NCBI GenBank assembly: GCA_036732755.1
Contig: DAINBU010000126.1
Location: 1 to 13,413, forward strand
DNA length: 13,413 bases
Direction: 5' to 3'
Source: DASRRB01 sp036732755
Lineage (GTDB): Bacteria > Planctomycetota > B15-G4 > SIAN01
The stretch's first letter is position 1, and each line of letters begins with the position of its first letter. The notes under the pieces are model-generated. The model was not told the origin of the DNA. It saw only the letters and a program-made list of their open reading frames with translations, and did not search any database. The translations under genes and the position numbers were made by a program. Of the stretch, positions 1 to 8,023 are shown in pieces.

Positions 1-78
1 CTCCCTTCATTCCGCCTCGCGGCGAGCGGAAGATCGCCGCCCGCCGAGCGTCTCACGCGCTCGCGGGAGATCCCATGA
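1..78 (+). other. possible 3' end of an upstream gene (very weak)
   Basis: The first 74 bases precede the gspK-like start. Frame 1 is open from the window edge and ends in a TGA at 76-78, which overlaps the ATG at 75 as ATGA. That arrangement would suit a preceding gene such as another pseudopilin. However, the 25 codons carry more A/T-ending triplets than the neighbouring genes, and I recognise no family. The gspK frame is also open upstream to the window edge without a start codon. This may simply be a spacer. Confidence 0.15.
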
Positions 79-1583
79 CACGCGGCCCGAATCCCTGCCG
101 CACCCCGGACGTCGTCGCGCCGCGTCGCGGCGAGGAGGGGTTCGTCCTCCTCTTCGTCCTCTTCGTCATCGTCGTGATGATGGTCGTCACGGCCGAGCTC
201 TCCTACAGCAGCCGCGTCGACCGCGAGATCGCGCAGAACACCATCCTGGAACTGCAGATGGAGGAGCTCGCGCGCGCCGCCGTACGGCGCGGCGAGGTCG
301 CGCTGCTCACCGACCTCGAGGACGACGCGAAGAGCGCGGAGGAAGGGGCCGACGGCGCGGCCGGCGGCGGCGGGATCGGCGGCGGCGGCACGTCGGGCGG
401 GACCGCGGGCGGCGCCGCCGGCGGATCGACCGGCGGAGCGGCGGGCGAGGGAGCGGCCGGCGACGGCAGCAGCGGCGGCCACGTCGACTCGCTCGACGAG
501 ATGTGGGCGAGCGGCCAGATCTCGCTCGCGCTCGGCACCGACGCGGGCTTCCAGACGCGCATCCTCGTCAGCGACGAGGACTCGAAGCTGAACCTCCTCC
601 TGCTGCTCGCCGAGGACGAGGAGTACCGCAAGCTCTGGCGCGACCGCTTCGAGCGCGCGCTCGACTACCTGCGCGACGGCAAGCCGGGCGACCTCGGCTC
701 GAGCGAGGCGACCGACTACGTCGACCGCTTCACGAAGTGGATGGAGGGCGACCGCGGCAGCGACGAGCTCTCCAACCCGAACCTCGCGTCGGGCCAGTGG
801 AAGAGCGCGGGCGATCGCACGACCTACGCGCCGTTCACGCTGCGCGACTTCGCGCTGACCGGGCAGATGAGCGACTCGCTCTACTACGGCTTCCCGTACG
901 GCGAGGGCGAGGAGCGCGTCTGGATCCCCGGCCTCGAGCAGGAGCTCACCGTCTGGTCGAACCTCGAGTACGTCGACCGCAACACCGAGGACGCGAACAA
1001 GGACGCGCAGGACTCCAACACCGCCACCGCTCCCAAGGAGCGCAACGAGGCGCCCGGCGTCAACAACGGCCGCATCAACGTGAACACCGCGCCGGTCTAC
1101 GTGCTGCGCGCCCTCTTCCCCGACAGCGAGATCGCGCCGTCCGCGTGGGAGGACTACGACTCCTTCCGCAAGAAGATCCTCGACGAGAAGAAGAAGGAGC
1201 GCGAGTCGCTGATCGACGACTCGAACAGCACGACCACGATCAACACGAAGAATGAGCCGGCGCCCGACGAGCCGATCTATCCGCTCAAGACGATCGACGA
1301 CCTGCGCCGCTTCAAGGGCTTCTCGACGGATAGCGGCATCTCTCCCGAGACCTGGTCGAAGCTCTCGATGCTGCTCACGGTCGAGAGCAACGTCTTCACC
1401 ATCACCGCGCTGATCGGGACGAGCGACAACCCGCGCCGCTACTACGCCGCGCGCAGCGTCGTCTGGCGGCGCGGCTCGGGCGACAAGGCGAACGTGCCGA
1501 TCGTCCCGTTCGAGAAGCTCGGTCTCTCCGCCGTGAACCTCGAGGAGTTCGCGAAGGAGCTCGACCAGTTCTCCCAGTACTGA
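75..1583 (+). CDS. gspK: GspK-like minor pseudopilin of a type II secretion system
   Basis: Likely the tip pseudopilin GspK, which forms the apex of the type II secretion pseudopilus with GspI and GspJ and sits in the inner membrane and periplasm. The N-terminus has a prepilin-peptidase site: basic residues, then Glu-Glu-Gly22 followed by Phe23 and a hydrophobic segment of about 20 residues (23-43). Position +5 of the mature protein is Phe, not Glu; lack of Glu5 is typical of GspK among pseudopilins. The motif INVNTAP (334-340) matches the conserved INxNTA segment of the T2SSK family, and a second helix-hairpin-like stretch follows near residues 410-430. At 502 residues it is longer than the usual 300-350, partly because of a Gly/Ala/Ser-rich insert at 94-135. 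GGGAG at 65-69 supports the ATG. The rest of the secretion cluster, if present, lies outside the window. Confidence 0.8.
   Translation: MTRGPNPCRTPDVVAPRRGEEGFVLLFVLFVIVVMMVVTAELSYSSRVDREIAQNTILELQMEELARAAVRRGEVALLTDLEDDAKSAEEGADGAAGGGGIGGGGTSGGTAGGAAGGSTGGAAGEGAAGDGSSGGHVDSLDEMWASGQISLALGTDAGFQTRILVSDEDSKLNLLLLLAEDEEYRKLWRDRFERALDYLRDGKPGDLGSSEATDYVDRFTKWMEGDRGSDELSNPNLASGQWKSAGDRTTYAPFTLRDFALTGQMSDSLYYGFPYGEGEERVWIPGLEQELTVWSNLEYVDRNTEDANKDAQDSNTATAPKERNEAPGVNNGRINVNTAPVYVLRALFPDSEIAPSAWEDYDSFRKKILDEKKKERESLIDDSNSTTTINTKNEPAPDEPIYPLKTIDDLRRFKGFSTDSGISPETWSKLSMLLTVESNVFTITALIGTSDNPRRYYAARSVVWRRGSGDKANVPIVPFEKLGLSAVNLEEFAKELDQFSQY
354..479 (+). repeat. glycine-rich low-complexity tract inside gspK
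   Basis: About 42 codons (residues 94-135), mostly Gly with Ala, Ser and Thr, arranged as irregular GG-x-GG and GGAAGG-like units on GGC/GCG-rich DNA. It lies between the N-terminal pilin helix and the first globular part. It probably forms a flexible loop or linker. The repetitive DNA could change length by slippage. Confidence 0.75.
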
Positions 1584-1623
1584 GCCGGCGGCGCGGCCTC
1601 GGCGGACTTCCTCCCGGCGCGCG

Positions 1624-1640
1624 GGCCGGATAACGTCTCC
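1624..1640 (+). promoter_or_regulatory. possible -10 element upstream of tpiA
   Basis: The spacer between gspK and tpiA contains the only A/T-rich hexamer nearby, GATAAC at 1629-1634, about 30 bases before the tpiA ATG. It could serve as a -10 box for the tpiA-secG-pyrE-yicC-gmk run. No good -35 hexamer is visible 16-18 bases upstream, so the call rests only on contrast with the GC-rich surroundings. Confidence 0.2.
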
Positions 1641-1663
1641 CGGTTTCCCCCGGACCCGTAGGC

Positions 1664-2431
1664 ATGCGCACGCCCGCCATCGTCGGCAACTGGAAGATGA
1701 ACCTCGACCGCGCCGCGGGCGCGGCCCTCGTGCGCGAGCTGCGGGCGAAGGTCGCGGGCGGCACCGTCGAAGTCGGCGTCGCGCCCCCGTTCCCCTACAT
1801 TCCGGGGGTCGTCGAGGCCTTGCAGGGCTCCCCGCTCTTCGTCGCGGCGCAGAACCTCCACTCCGAGAAGTTCGGCGCCTTCACCGGCGAGGTCTCCGCG
1901 GCGATGGTGCGCGACGTCGGCGCGACGCACGCGATCCTCGGCCATTCGGAGCGGCGCCACCTCTTCCACGAGAGCAGCCCCTTCGTGGGGGACAAGCTCA
2001 AGGCGGCGCTCGCGAACGGCCTCGTCCCGATCCTCTGCGTCGGCGAGACGCTCGCCGAGCGCAAGGCCGGCCGCACCATGGCGATCGTCCTCGACCAGCT
2101 CGAGACGGCGCTGAAGGGCGTGGCGGAGGCCGACGCGCGGACGCTGATCGTCGCCTACGAGCCGGTCTGGGCGATCGGCACCGGCGTGAACGCGACGCCG
2201 AAGCAGGTCGGCGAGGTCCACGCGCTCGTGCGCGACGGGCTCGAGCACGCCTTCTCGGCCGCCTTCGCCCGGGCCGCGCGTATCCTGTACGGAGGCTCGG
2301 TGAAGCCGGAGAACGCGGCCGAGCTGCTCGCCGTCGAGGGCGTGGACGGAGCGCTGGTCGGCGGCGCCTCGCTCACGGCCGCGAGCTTCCTCGCGATCGT
2401 CGCGGCCTGTCCCGCGGCGGCTCGCACCTGA
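1664..2431 (+). CDS. tpiA: triosephosphate isomerase
   Basis: Interconverts dihydroxyacetone phosphate and glyceraldehyde 3-phosphate in glycolysis and gluconeogenesis; cytosolic TIM barrel. All catalytic landmarks are present: GNWKMN with Lys11, the electrophilic His94 in HSERR, the general base Glu166 in YEPVWAIGTG, which leads into flexible loop 6, and the phosphate-binding GGSVKPEN starting at residue 210. The length of 255 residues is normal. The lysine usual after the loop-6 GTG is Val here, a minor change. The ATG at 1664 gives the standard N-terminus; the Shine-Dalgarno is weak, at best an AGG just before the start. It is followed 76 bases later by secG, a common tpiA-secG pairing in bacteria. 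Confidence 0.97.
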   Translation: MRTPAIVGNWKMNLDRAAGAALVRELRAKVAGGTVEVGVAPPFPYIPGVVEALQGSPLFVAAQNLHSEKFGAFTGEVSAAMVRDVGATHAILGHSERRHLFHESSPFVGDKLKAALANGLVPILCVGETLAERKAGRTMAIVLDQLETALKGVAEADARTLIVAYEPVWAIGTGVNATPKQVGEVHALVRDGLEHAFSAAFARAARILYGGSVKPENAAELLAVEGVDGALVGGASLTAASFLAIVAACPAAART

Positions 2432-2446
2432 CCGATCGCTGCTCCC

Positions 2447-2470
2447 ACGCGGCCCGCAAGGCGGCCGCGT
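2447..2470 (+). other. perfect 8-bp GC-rich hairpin between tpiA and secG
   Basis: The arms ACGCGGCC (2447-2454) and GGCCGCGT (2463-2470) are exact reverse complements around an 8-base loop. No T-run follows, so this is not a classical intrinsic terminator. It could be an mRNA-stabilising or attenuating stem ahead of the secG ribosome-binding site, or chance in GC-rich DNA. Confidence 0.35.
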
Positions 2471-2507
2471 CCCCGAGAGTTCGAAGAACCAAGAGAGGTC
2501 GTCTCCG

Positions 2508-2978
2508 ATGATCGTCGTGCAAGTGATCCTCTGGATCCTCCTGATCGTGAGCATCTTCCTGCTGATCGGCGTCATCCTGCTGCAGGAGGGCAAGGGCGGC
2601 GGCCTCGCCGAGGCGTTCGGCGGCGTCGGCGCCGAGACGTTCGGCGTGAAGGCCGCGGGCATCAACAAGTTCACGTCGATCGTCGGCGCGATCTTCCTCG
2701 CGCTGTGCATCTCGCTGACGCTCTTCAAGCCGGCGCCGTCGGACGCGCCGGCGCTCAAGGACCCGGGGTCGTTCCCGGACTTCGGCCAGAACGATCCGGT
2801 CGCGCCGCCGCCGTCGCCGCCGCCTGCGCCCCCCGGCGGCAACCAGTCGCCGCCGCCAGGAAACAACAATCCGCCGGCGCCCGGCAACAACAACCCGCCG
2901 CCGCGCGAAGACAACAAGTCGCCGCCGCCCGACAACGGCAAGCCGCCGCCGAAGGATGACGGCAACTCGCCGAAGTGA
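2508..2978 (+). CDS. secG: preprotein translocase subunit SecG with proline-rich C-terminal tail
   Basis: Small membrane subunit of the SecYEG channel that aids protein export. Two membrane segments (about 2-25 and 55-73) flank the conserved cytoplasmic loop LLQEGKGGGLAEAFGG (24-39), the family signature. The core ends near residue 75. The protein then continues for about 80 more residues, of which 98-156 are built of PPP, PGNNNPP and Asp/Lys/Asn-rich units; most SecG proteins are 70-110 residues in total. In the E. coli topology both termini face the periplasm, so this tail would be extracytoplasmic. A strong AGAGAGG (2492-2498) precedes the ATG by 9 bases. The tail has ordinary coding composition and one intact frame, so a frameshift artefact is unlikely. 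Confidence 0.92.
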   Translation: MIVVQVILWILLIVSIFLLIGVILLQEGKGGGLAEAFGGVGAETFGVKAAGINKFTSIVGAIFLALCISLTLFKPAPSDAPALKDPGSFPDFGQNDPVAPPPSPPPAPPGGNQSPPPGNNNPPAPGNNNPPPREDNKSPPPDNGKPPPKDDGNSPK

Positions 2979-3018
2979 CGACGCGGTCGATCCCCCGCCC
3001 CGTTCCCAAGGAGACCTC

Positions 3019-3648
3019 GTGGAGTCCGCCGAAGTCCGCCGCCTGCTCGAAGAGACGCACGCGCTGCTGAACGGCCACTTCCTGCTCGCGTCGGGGAAGC
3101 ACAGCGACAAGTACTTCCAGTGCGCGCGCGTGCTCGCCTCGCCGGCGCGCGCCTCGCTGCTCGGCGCCGGCATCGGCGGCAAGTGGGCCGACGAGTCGAT
3201 CGACGCGGTCTTCGGGCCGGCGATCGGCGGCATCGTCATCGCGCACGAGGTCGCCCGCTATCTCGGGACGCCCGCCTACTACACCGAGCGCGAGGAGGGG
3301 AAGATGAGGCTGCGCCGCGGCTTCACCGTCGACCCCGGCGCGCGCGCGCTCGTCGTCGAGGACGTCGTGACGACCGGCGGCTCGGCGCAGGAGGTCGTCG
3401 ACCTCCTGAAGGAGCTCGGCCTCGAGGTGGTCGGCGTCTCCTCGATCGTCTGGCGCTCGCCCGAGACGGCCGGCGAAAGCCCCGCGAGCCCCGCGAGCCC
3501 CTTCGGCGAGCTCAAGTTCCGGCCGCTGCTCACGATCCCGACCGAGGCATGGGACGTCGCCGACTGCCCGCAGTGCAAGGCGGGCAAGCCGTTCGAGAAG
3601 CCCGGCAGCCGGCAGCGGCCCGGATCGGTCGCACAGGCCGGGAAGTGA
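3019..3648 (+). CDS. pyrE: orotate phosphoribosyltransferase, Thermus type
   Basis: Transfers phosphoribose from PRPP to orotate to give OMP in de novo pyrimidine synthesis. The PRPP-binding motif VVEDVVTTGGS lies at 112-122, with an N-terminal LLxSGKHSDKYFQC-like segment and a C-terminal CPQC (Cys183, Cys186) followed by KPGSR. This pattern belongs to the Thermus-type PyrE subfamily. I chose the GTG at 3019 because AAGGAG (3008-3013) lies 5 bases upstream and the family-like sequence begins right there. The frame also offers an ATG at 2956, but that would overlap the end of secG and add 21 residues with no family character. The protein is 209 residues. A short Pro-Ala-Ser repeat (about 155-161) comes from a 9-base tandem repeat. 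Confidence 0.93.
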   Translation: MESAEVRRLLEETHALLNGHFLLASGKHSDKYFQCARVLASPARASLLGAGIGGKWADESIDAVFGPAIGGIVIAHEVARYLGTPAYYTEREEGKMRLRRGFTVDPGARALVVEDVVTTGGSAQEVVDLLKELGLEVVGVSSIVWRSPETAGESPASPASPFGELKFRPLLTIPTEAWDVADCPQCKAGKPFEKPGSRQRPGSVAQAGK

Positions 3649-3680
3649 CGCCGCGCGCGGCGCGCGCCGGGGGAGCAGGG

Positions 3681-4558
<878 letters not shown>

Positions 4559-4562
<4 letters not shown>

Positions 4563-5149
4563 CCGCCGCGCCGCTCCCGCCGCCGCCGCCGCGCCCGCCG
4601 TTCCGCGGCGGGCTCGCGGTGCTGTCGGGGCCGTCGGGCGCCGGCAAGACGTCGATCTGCAAGGCGCTGCGCGACGATCCGCGCGTCGTGCTCTCGGTCA
4701 GCGCGACGACCCGCGGGAAGCGCCCCGGCGAGGTCGACGGCGAGGACTACTGGTTCTATTCCGTCGAGCAATTCCGCCGGATGGTCGACGCCGGCGAGTT
4801 CGTCGAATGGGCGAAGGTCTACGACAACCTCTACGGGACGCCGCGCCGCCCGCTCGAGGAGGCGAGCCGCCGCACCGAGCGGCTCATGCTGCTCGACATC
4901 GACGTGCAGGGCGCCGCGCAGCTGCGGCAGCGCCAGATCGCCGCCACCTTCCTCTTCATCGCGCCGCCGTCGCTCGACGCGCTGCGCGAGCGGCTGCGCG
5001 CGCGCGCCACCGACCGCCCCGAGGTCGTCGAGGCGCGCCTGCGCTGGGCGGAGCGCGAGATGGAGCAGCGCCACCTCTACGACCACGTGCTCGTGAACGT
5101 CGACCTGGCGGCCACCATCGCCGAAGCGAAGCGCCTGCTCGGACTGTGA
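4559..5149 (+). CDS. gmk: guanylate kinase
   Basis: Phosphorylates GMP to GDP with ATP in the cytosol. The P-loop GPSGAGKTS is at 24-32. GMP-binding segments follow: SATTRxxRPGExDGxDYWF, then EFVEWAKVYDNLYGTP. The LDIDVQGAAQ motif and a lid-like RLRARATD stretch complete the family pattern. It has 196 residues with a short Pro-rich N-terminal extension (5-14). The ATG lies in the overlap with yicC, so it is probably read by coupled translation. In many genomes rpoZ (RNA polymerase omega) follows gmk; here a terminator and ftsK follow instead. Confidence 0.96.
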
Positions 5150-5182
5150 CCGCCGGCAGGTGCGCGCGGAATCAATGCGCGC

Positions 5183-5210
5183 GTCCCCCGGGACCGCCCG
5201 GGACTTTTTT
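5183..5210 (+). terminator. intrinsic terminator after gmk
   Basis: Left arm GTCCCCCGGG (5183-5192), loop ACCG, right arm CCCGGGAC (5197-5204), directly followed by six T (5205-5210). The stem has 8 GC-rich pairs with a two-base C bulge on the left. It sits 34 bases after the gmk stop and separates the tpiA-gmk run from the ftsK run. This is the only T6 I noticed in the window. Confidence 0.75.
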
Positions 5211-5229
5211 CGACCTGCCGCGCTAGTAT
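5201..5229 (+). promoter_or_regulatory. candidate promoter of the ftsK operon
   Basis: TAGTAT at 5224-5229 keeps the key T, A and final T of a sigma70-type -10 box and stands out in GC-rich DNA. Seventeen bases upstream is GGACTT (5201-5206), a poor -35 that overlaps the terminator's right arm and T-run. Transcription would start near 5235, leaving a leader of about 30 bases that can fold a small CGACT/AGTCG stem (5237-5252). Confidence 0.4.
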
Positions 5230-5251
5230 CCCGCCGCGACTGGCGGCAGTC

Positions 5252-5265
5252 GGGGAGGGGGAGGG
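5252..5265 (+). promoter_or_regulatory. ftsK ribosome-binding site, also two overlapping GGGNAGGG (KOPS-like) octamers
   Basis: The purine run just before the ftsK GTG contains two anti-Shine-Dalgarno-complementary blocks. It also contains GGGGAGGG twice (5252-5259 and 5258-5265, sharing two bases). GGGNAGGG is the E. coli KOPS sequence read by the FtsK gamma domain. Its primary role is presumably ribosome binding; whether it also matters to FtsK is speculation. Confidence 0.55.
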
Positions 5266-5266
5266 C

Positions 5267-8023
5267 GTGTGCCTTGCCCCCGCGTTTTCGCGGACCGGGT
5301 GGGCGCGCGTGAACAGCGACCGTTCGAGTCGATTCACTTCCATCGCGTGGTTCGGCGCCGGCCTTTTCCTGCTCGGCGCGATGGCGACGTACCGCGAGGA
5401 CGTCGGGCTGCACGCGGTGCGCGGCGACGCTGGCGCTCCCGGCTGGCACAACGTCTGTGGCACCGTCGGCTTCGTCGCGGCGCGCCTCCTCCTCACGCAC
5501 CTCGGCTACGCCGCCTTCCTGATCCCGCTCGCGCTGCTCGGCGAGGGGTGGCGGCAGCTGCGCGCCGCGGAGGGGCGGCCCGTCTGGGTGCGCACCGTCG
5601 GGATCCTGCTCTTCTGCGCGACGCTGGCAGCGGTGCTCGCCGACCTCTTCGGCGGGCGCAGCGTCTGGATCCCCGATCCCGGCGGCGACTTCGGCGTCAC
5701 CCTCGCTTCGCTGCTGAAGCACGACCGCGGGCTCGGCGTCCTGGGCGGCCGCATCGTGCTCGCGGTGCTCTTCCTGCTGACCTTCGTCCTCTACGCCGAC
5801 CTGCTCTACGCCGGCTCCGCAGAATCGGCGCTGCGCTGGTTCGACGCACGCGGCGGATTGCTGGCGGCGCTGCCGTGGTGGGGGCGCCGCTCCGCGCCGG
5901 CGCGCCGCTCGGCGAAGCGCCGCGCGAAGGGCGCCGACGACGACGAGGACGACGACGACGAGGACGACGAGCGCTCGCCCGCCTCCAGGGCGGAGCTCGA
6001 CGCCGCGCTCGACGCCGCGCTCGGGGTCAGGCGCGACCCCGACGAGGACGACGACGAGGACGGCTCCGAGCGTCGGGCGCGACGGCGCTCGCGCAAGAAG
6101 GTGCCGGCCGCGGACGGAAAGGCCGCCGACGCCGACGACGACGAGGATGCGTCGGAGCGCGCCGCCGCGGACGAGGACGACGACGCGGACGAAGAGGACG
6201 CGAAGACCGCGGGCAAGAACGGCGCGGAGCCGGCGGCGCCGCTCTTCGCGCGGCTGCTCGGCAAGGGGAAGCCGGCGCGCAACTCGAAGAAGGCGGCCGC
6301 GGAGGCGGAGGCGGAGAAACCGGCGTTGCCCGCCCGCAAGGGCCCGATCCCGCTGATCGTCCAGGCCAAGAAGATGCCCCCGGCGATGGCGGCGAAGGAG
6401 CTCCAGCAGCCCGAGCCGCCCTCGCTCAAGTCGCTCAAGCCCTACAAGTTCCCGCCGCTCGACCTGCTCGACGCGCCGAAGAAGGAGTCGAGCGGCGACT
6501 TCCTGCGCTTCACCGAGGAGGTCGCGCGCAAGCTCACCGCGGCGCTGCGCTCGTTCAAGGTCGAGGCGAACGTCGTCGGCGTGCAGCGCGGCCCGTCGAT
6601 CACGATGCTCGAGATCGAGCTCGCCGCCGGCACCAAGCTGACGCGGCTGCGCGCGCTCGAGGACGACCTCGCGATGGCCCTCGCCGCGCAGAGCGTGAGA
6701 ATCGTCGCGCCGATCCCCGGCAAGTCGACCGCCGGCATCGAGATCCCCAACGAGACGCGCGAGGTCGTGCGCATGTCGGAGCTGCTGCAGGCGCAGGCCT
6801 ACCACCCGTCGAAGTTCGCGATCCCGATCTTCCTCGGCAAGGACAGCGCCGGCGTGCCGCGCATCGAGGACCTCGCGCGCGCGCCCCACCTCCTCGTCGC
6901 GGGTTCCACGGGATCTGGCAAGTCGGTCTGCCTCAACACTTTGATCATGTCGATCCTCTTCACCCGCTCGCCCGAGCAGGTGCGGTTGATCCTGATCGAC
7001 CCGAAGATGGTCGAGCTCTCGACCTTCCAGAACGTGCCGCACCTCATGTGCCCGGTCGTGACCGACATGAAGCGCGCGGCCGGCATCCTCGAGTGGGCGA
7101 CCGACAAGATGGAGGAGCGCTACGCCCTCCTGCACAAGGTCGGCGTGCGCAACATCTATGCGTACAACAAGCTCGGCGACGAGGAGTGCAGGAAGCGGCT
7201 CGGCGACGAGCTCGGCGACGACTTCGAGACGACGCTGCCGTTCATCGTGATCGTGATGGACGAGATCGCCGACCTGATGCTCGTGCACGGCAAGGACGTC
7301 GAGCAGTCGATTACGCGCCTTGCTCAGAAGTCGAGGGCCGTCGGCATCCACGTGATCATGGCGACGCAGCGCCCGTCGACGAACGTGATCACCGGCCTCA
7401 TCAAGGCCAACCTGCCCACGCGCATCGGCTTCCGGGTCACGAGCAAGATCGACTCGCGCGTGATCCTCGACCAGAACGGCGCCGACAAGCTGCTCGGCCA
7501 GGGCGACCTGCTCTACGTGCCGCCGGGCTCCGCCGACCTCTCGCGCGTGCAGGGCTGCTTCGTGACCGACCAGGAGATCAAGTCGGTCGTCGAGTTCCTT
7601 GCGCAGCACGGCGCGCCCGAGTACTCGCGCGAGCTGATCCAGAGGAAGTCGACCGCCGACGCCCAGGATCCGGGCGAGCAGGACGAGCTCTACGAGGAGG
7701 CGGCGAAGTTCATCGTCGAGACGCAGCGCGGCTCCGCGTCGCTGCTGCAGCGGCGCTTCGCGATCGGCTACACGCGCGCGTCGCGGCTGATCGACCTCAT
7801 GGCCGCGGACGGGATCCTCGGCGACTTCAAGGGCAGCCAGGCGCGCGAGGTGAACTGCGCGTCGCTCGAGGAGCTCGAGAAGCGGCGCGCCGAGTCGCGC
7901 GCGGCGCACGGCGGCGCGGCGCCGCGGCCCGCGGCGCCGGCGCTCGAGGACGAGACGGAGGGTCCGGCCGGCGGGACGGACGTGGGGGCGCACGAGGAAA
8001 CGGAGCGGGAGGCGGAAGCATGA
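5267..8023 (+). CDS. ftsK: DNA translocase FtsK
   Basis: Septum-anchored double-stranded DNA pump that segregates chromosome termini and activates XerCD recombination at division. The N-terminus has four membrane segments (about 23-43, 74-92, 109-128, 158-178). A charged linker follows, with Asp/Glu runs at 224-311 mixed with Arg/Lys patches. The motor alpha domain begins near Tyr393. The RecA-like beta domain has Walker A GSTGSGKS (546-553) and Walker B IVIVMDE (Asp665, Glu666), and the family segments ATQRPSTNVITGLIKAN and ILDQNGADKLLGQGD. A gamma winged helix lies at about 809-864. A tail of about 54 residues extends beyond gamma, where many FtsK proteins end. At the three positions that read KOPS in E. 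coli (Asn1296, Arg1300, Glu1303, from memory) it has Thr836, Arg840 and Asp843. The GTG at 5267 is favoured by the purine-rich site; GTG 5309 is an alternative. Confidence 0.96.
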   Translation: MCLAPAFSRTGWARVNSDRSSRFTSIAWFGAGLFLLGAMATYREDVGLHAVRGDAGAPGWHNVCGTVGFVAARLLLTHLGYAAFLIPLALLGEGWRQLRAAEGRPVWVRTVGILLFCATLAAVLADLFGGRSVWIPDPGGDFGVTLASLLKHDRGLGVLGGRIVLAVLFLLTFVLYADLLYAGSAESALRWFDARGGLLAALPWWGRRSAPARRSAKRRAKGADDDEDDDDEDDERSPASRAELDAALDAALGVRRDPDEDDDEDGSERRARRRSRKKVPAADGKAADADDDEDASERAAADEDDDADEEDAKTAGKNGAEPAAPLFARLLGKGKPARNSKKAAAEAEAEKPALPARKGPIPLIVQAKKMPPAMAAKELQQPEPPSLKSLKPYKFPPLDLLDAPKKESSGDFLRFTEEVARKLTAALRSFKVEANVVGVQRGPSITMLEIELAAGTKLTRLRALEDDLAMALAAQSVRIVAPIPGKSTAGIEIPNETREVVRMSELLQAQAYHPSKFAIPIFLGKDSAGVPRIEDLARAPHLLVAGSTGSGKSVCLNTLIMSILFTRSPEQVRLILIDPKMVELSTFQNVPHLMCPVVTDMKRAAGILEWATDKMEERYALLHKVGVRNIYAYNKLGDEECRKRLGDELGDDFETTLPFIVIVMDEIADLMLVHGKDVEQSITRLAQKSRAVGIHVIMATQRPSTNVITGLIKANLPTRIGFRVTSKIDSRVILDQNGADKLLGQGDLLYVPPGSADLSRVQGCFVTDQEIKSVVEFLAQHGAPEYSRELIQRKSTADAQDPGEQDELYEEAAKFIVETQRGSASLLQRRFAIGYTRASRLIDLMAADGILGDFKGSQAREVNCASLEELEKRRAESRAAHGGAAPRPAAPALEDETEGPAGGTDVGAHEETEREAEA

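Noticed and set aside
1442..2965. Stop-free frame of 507 codons on the - strand
   Set aside because: It is antisense to tpiA and secG, which both have full family signatures on the + strand. The product is low complexity.
2956..3018. Upstream ATG extension of pyrE
   Set aside because: It would overlap the end of secG and has no family similarity. The GTG at 3019 has an AAGGAG 5 bases upstream.
3649..3662. Perfect 14-base palindrome between pyrE and yicC
   Set aside because: It is made only of C and G in near-alternating order (CGCCGCGCGCGGCG), which is expected by chance here. It has no loop and no T-run.
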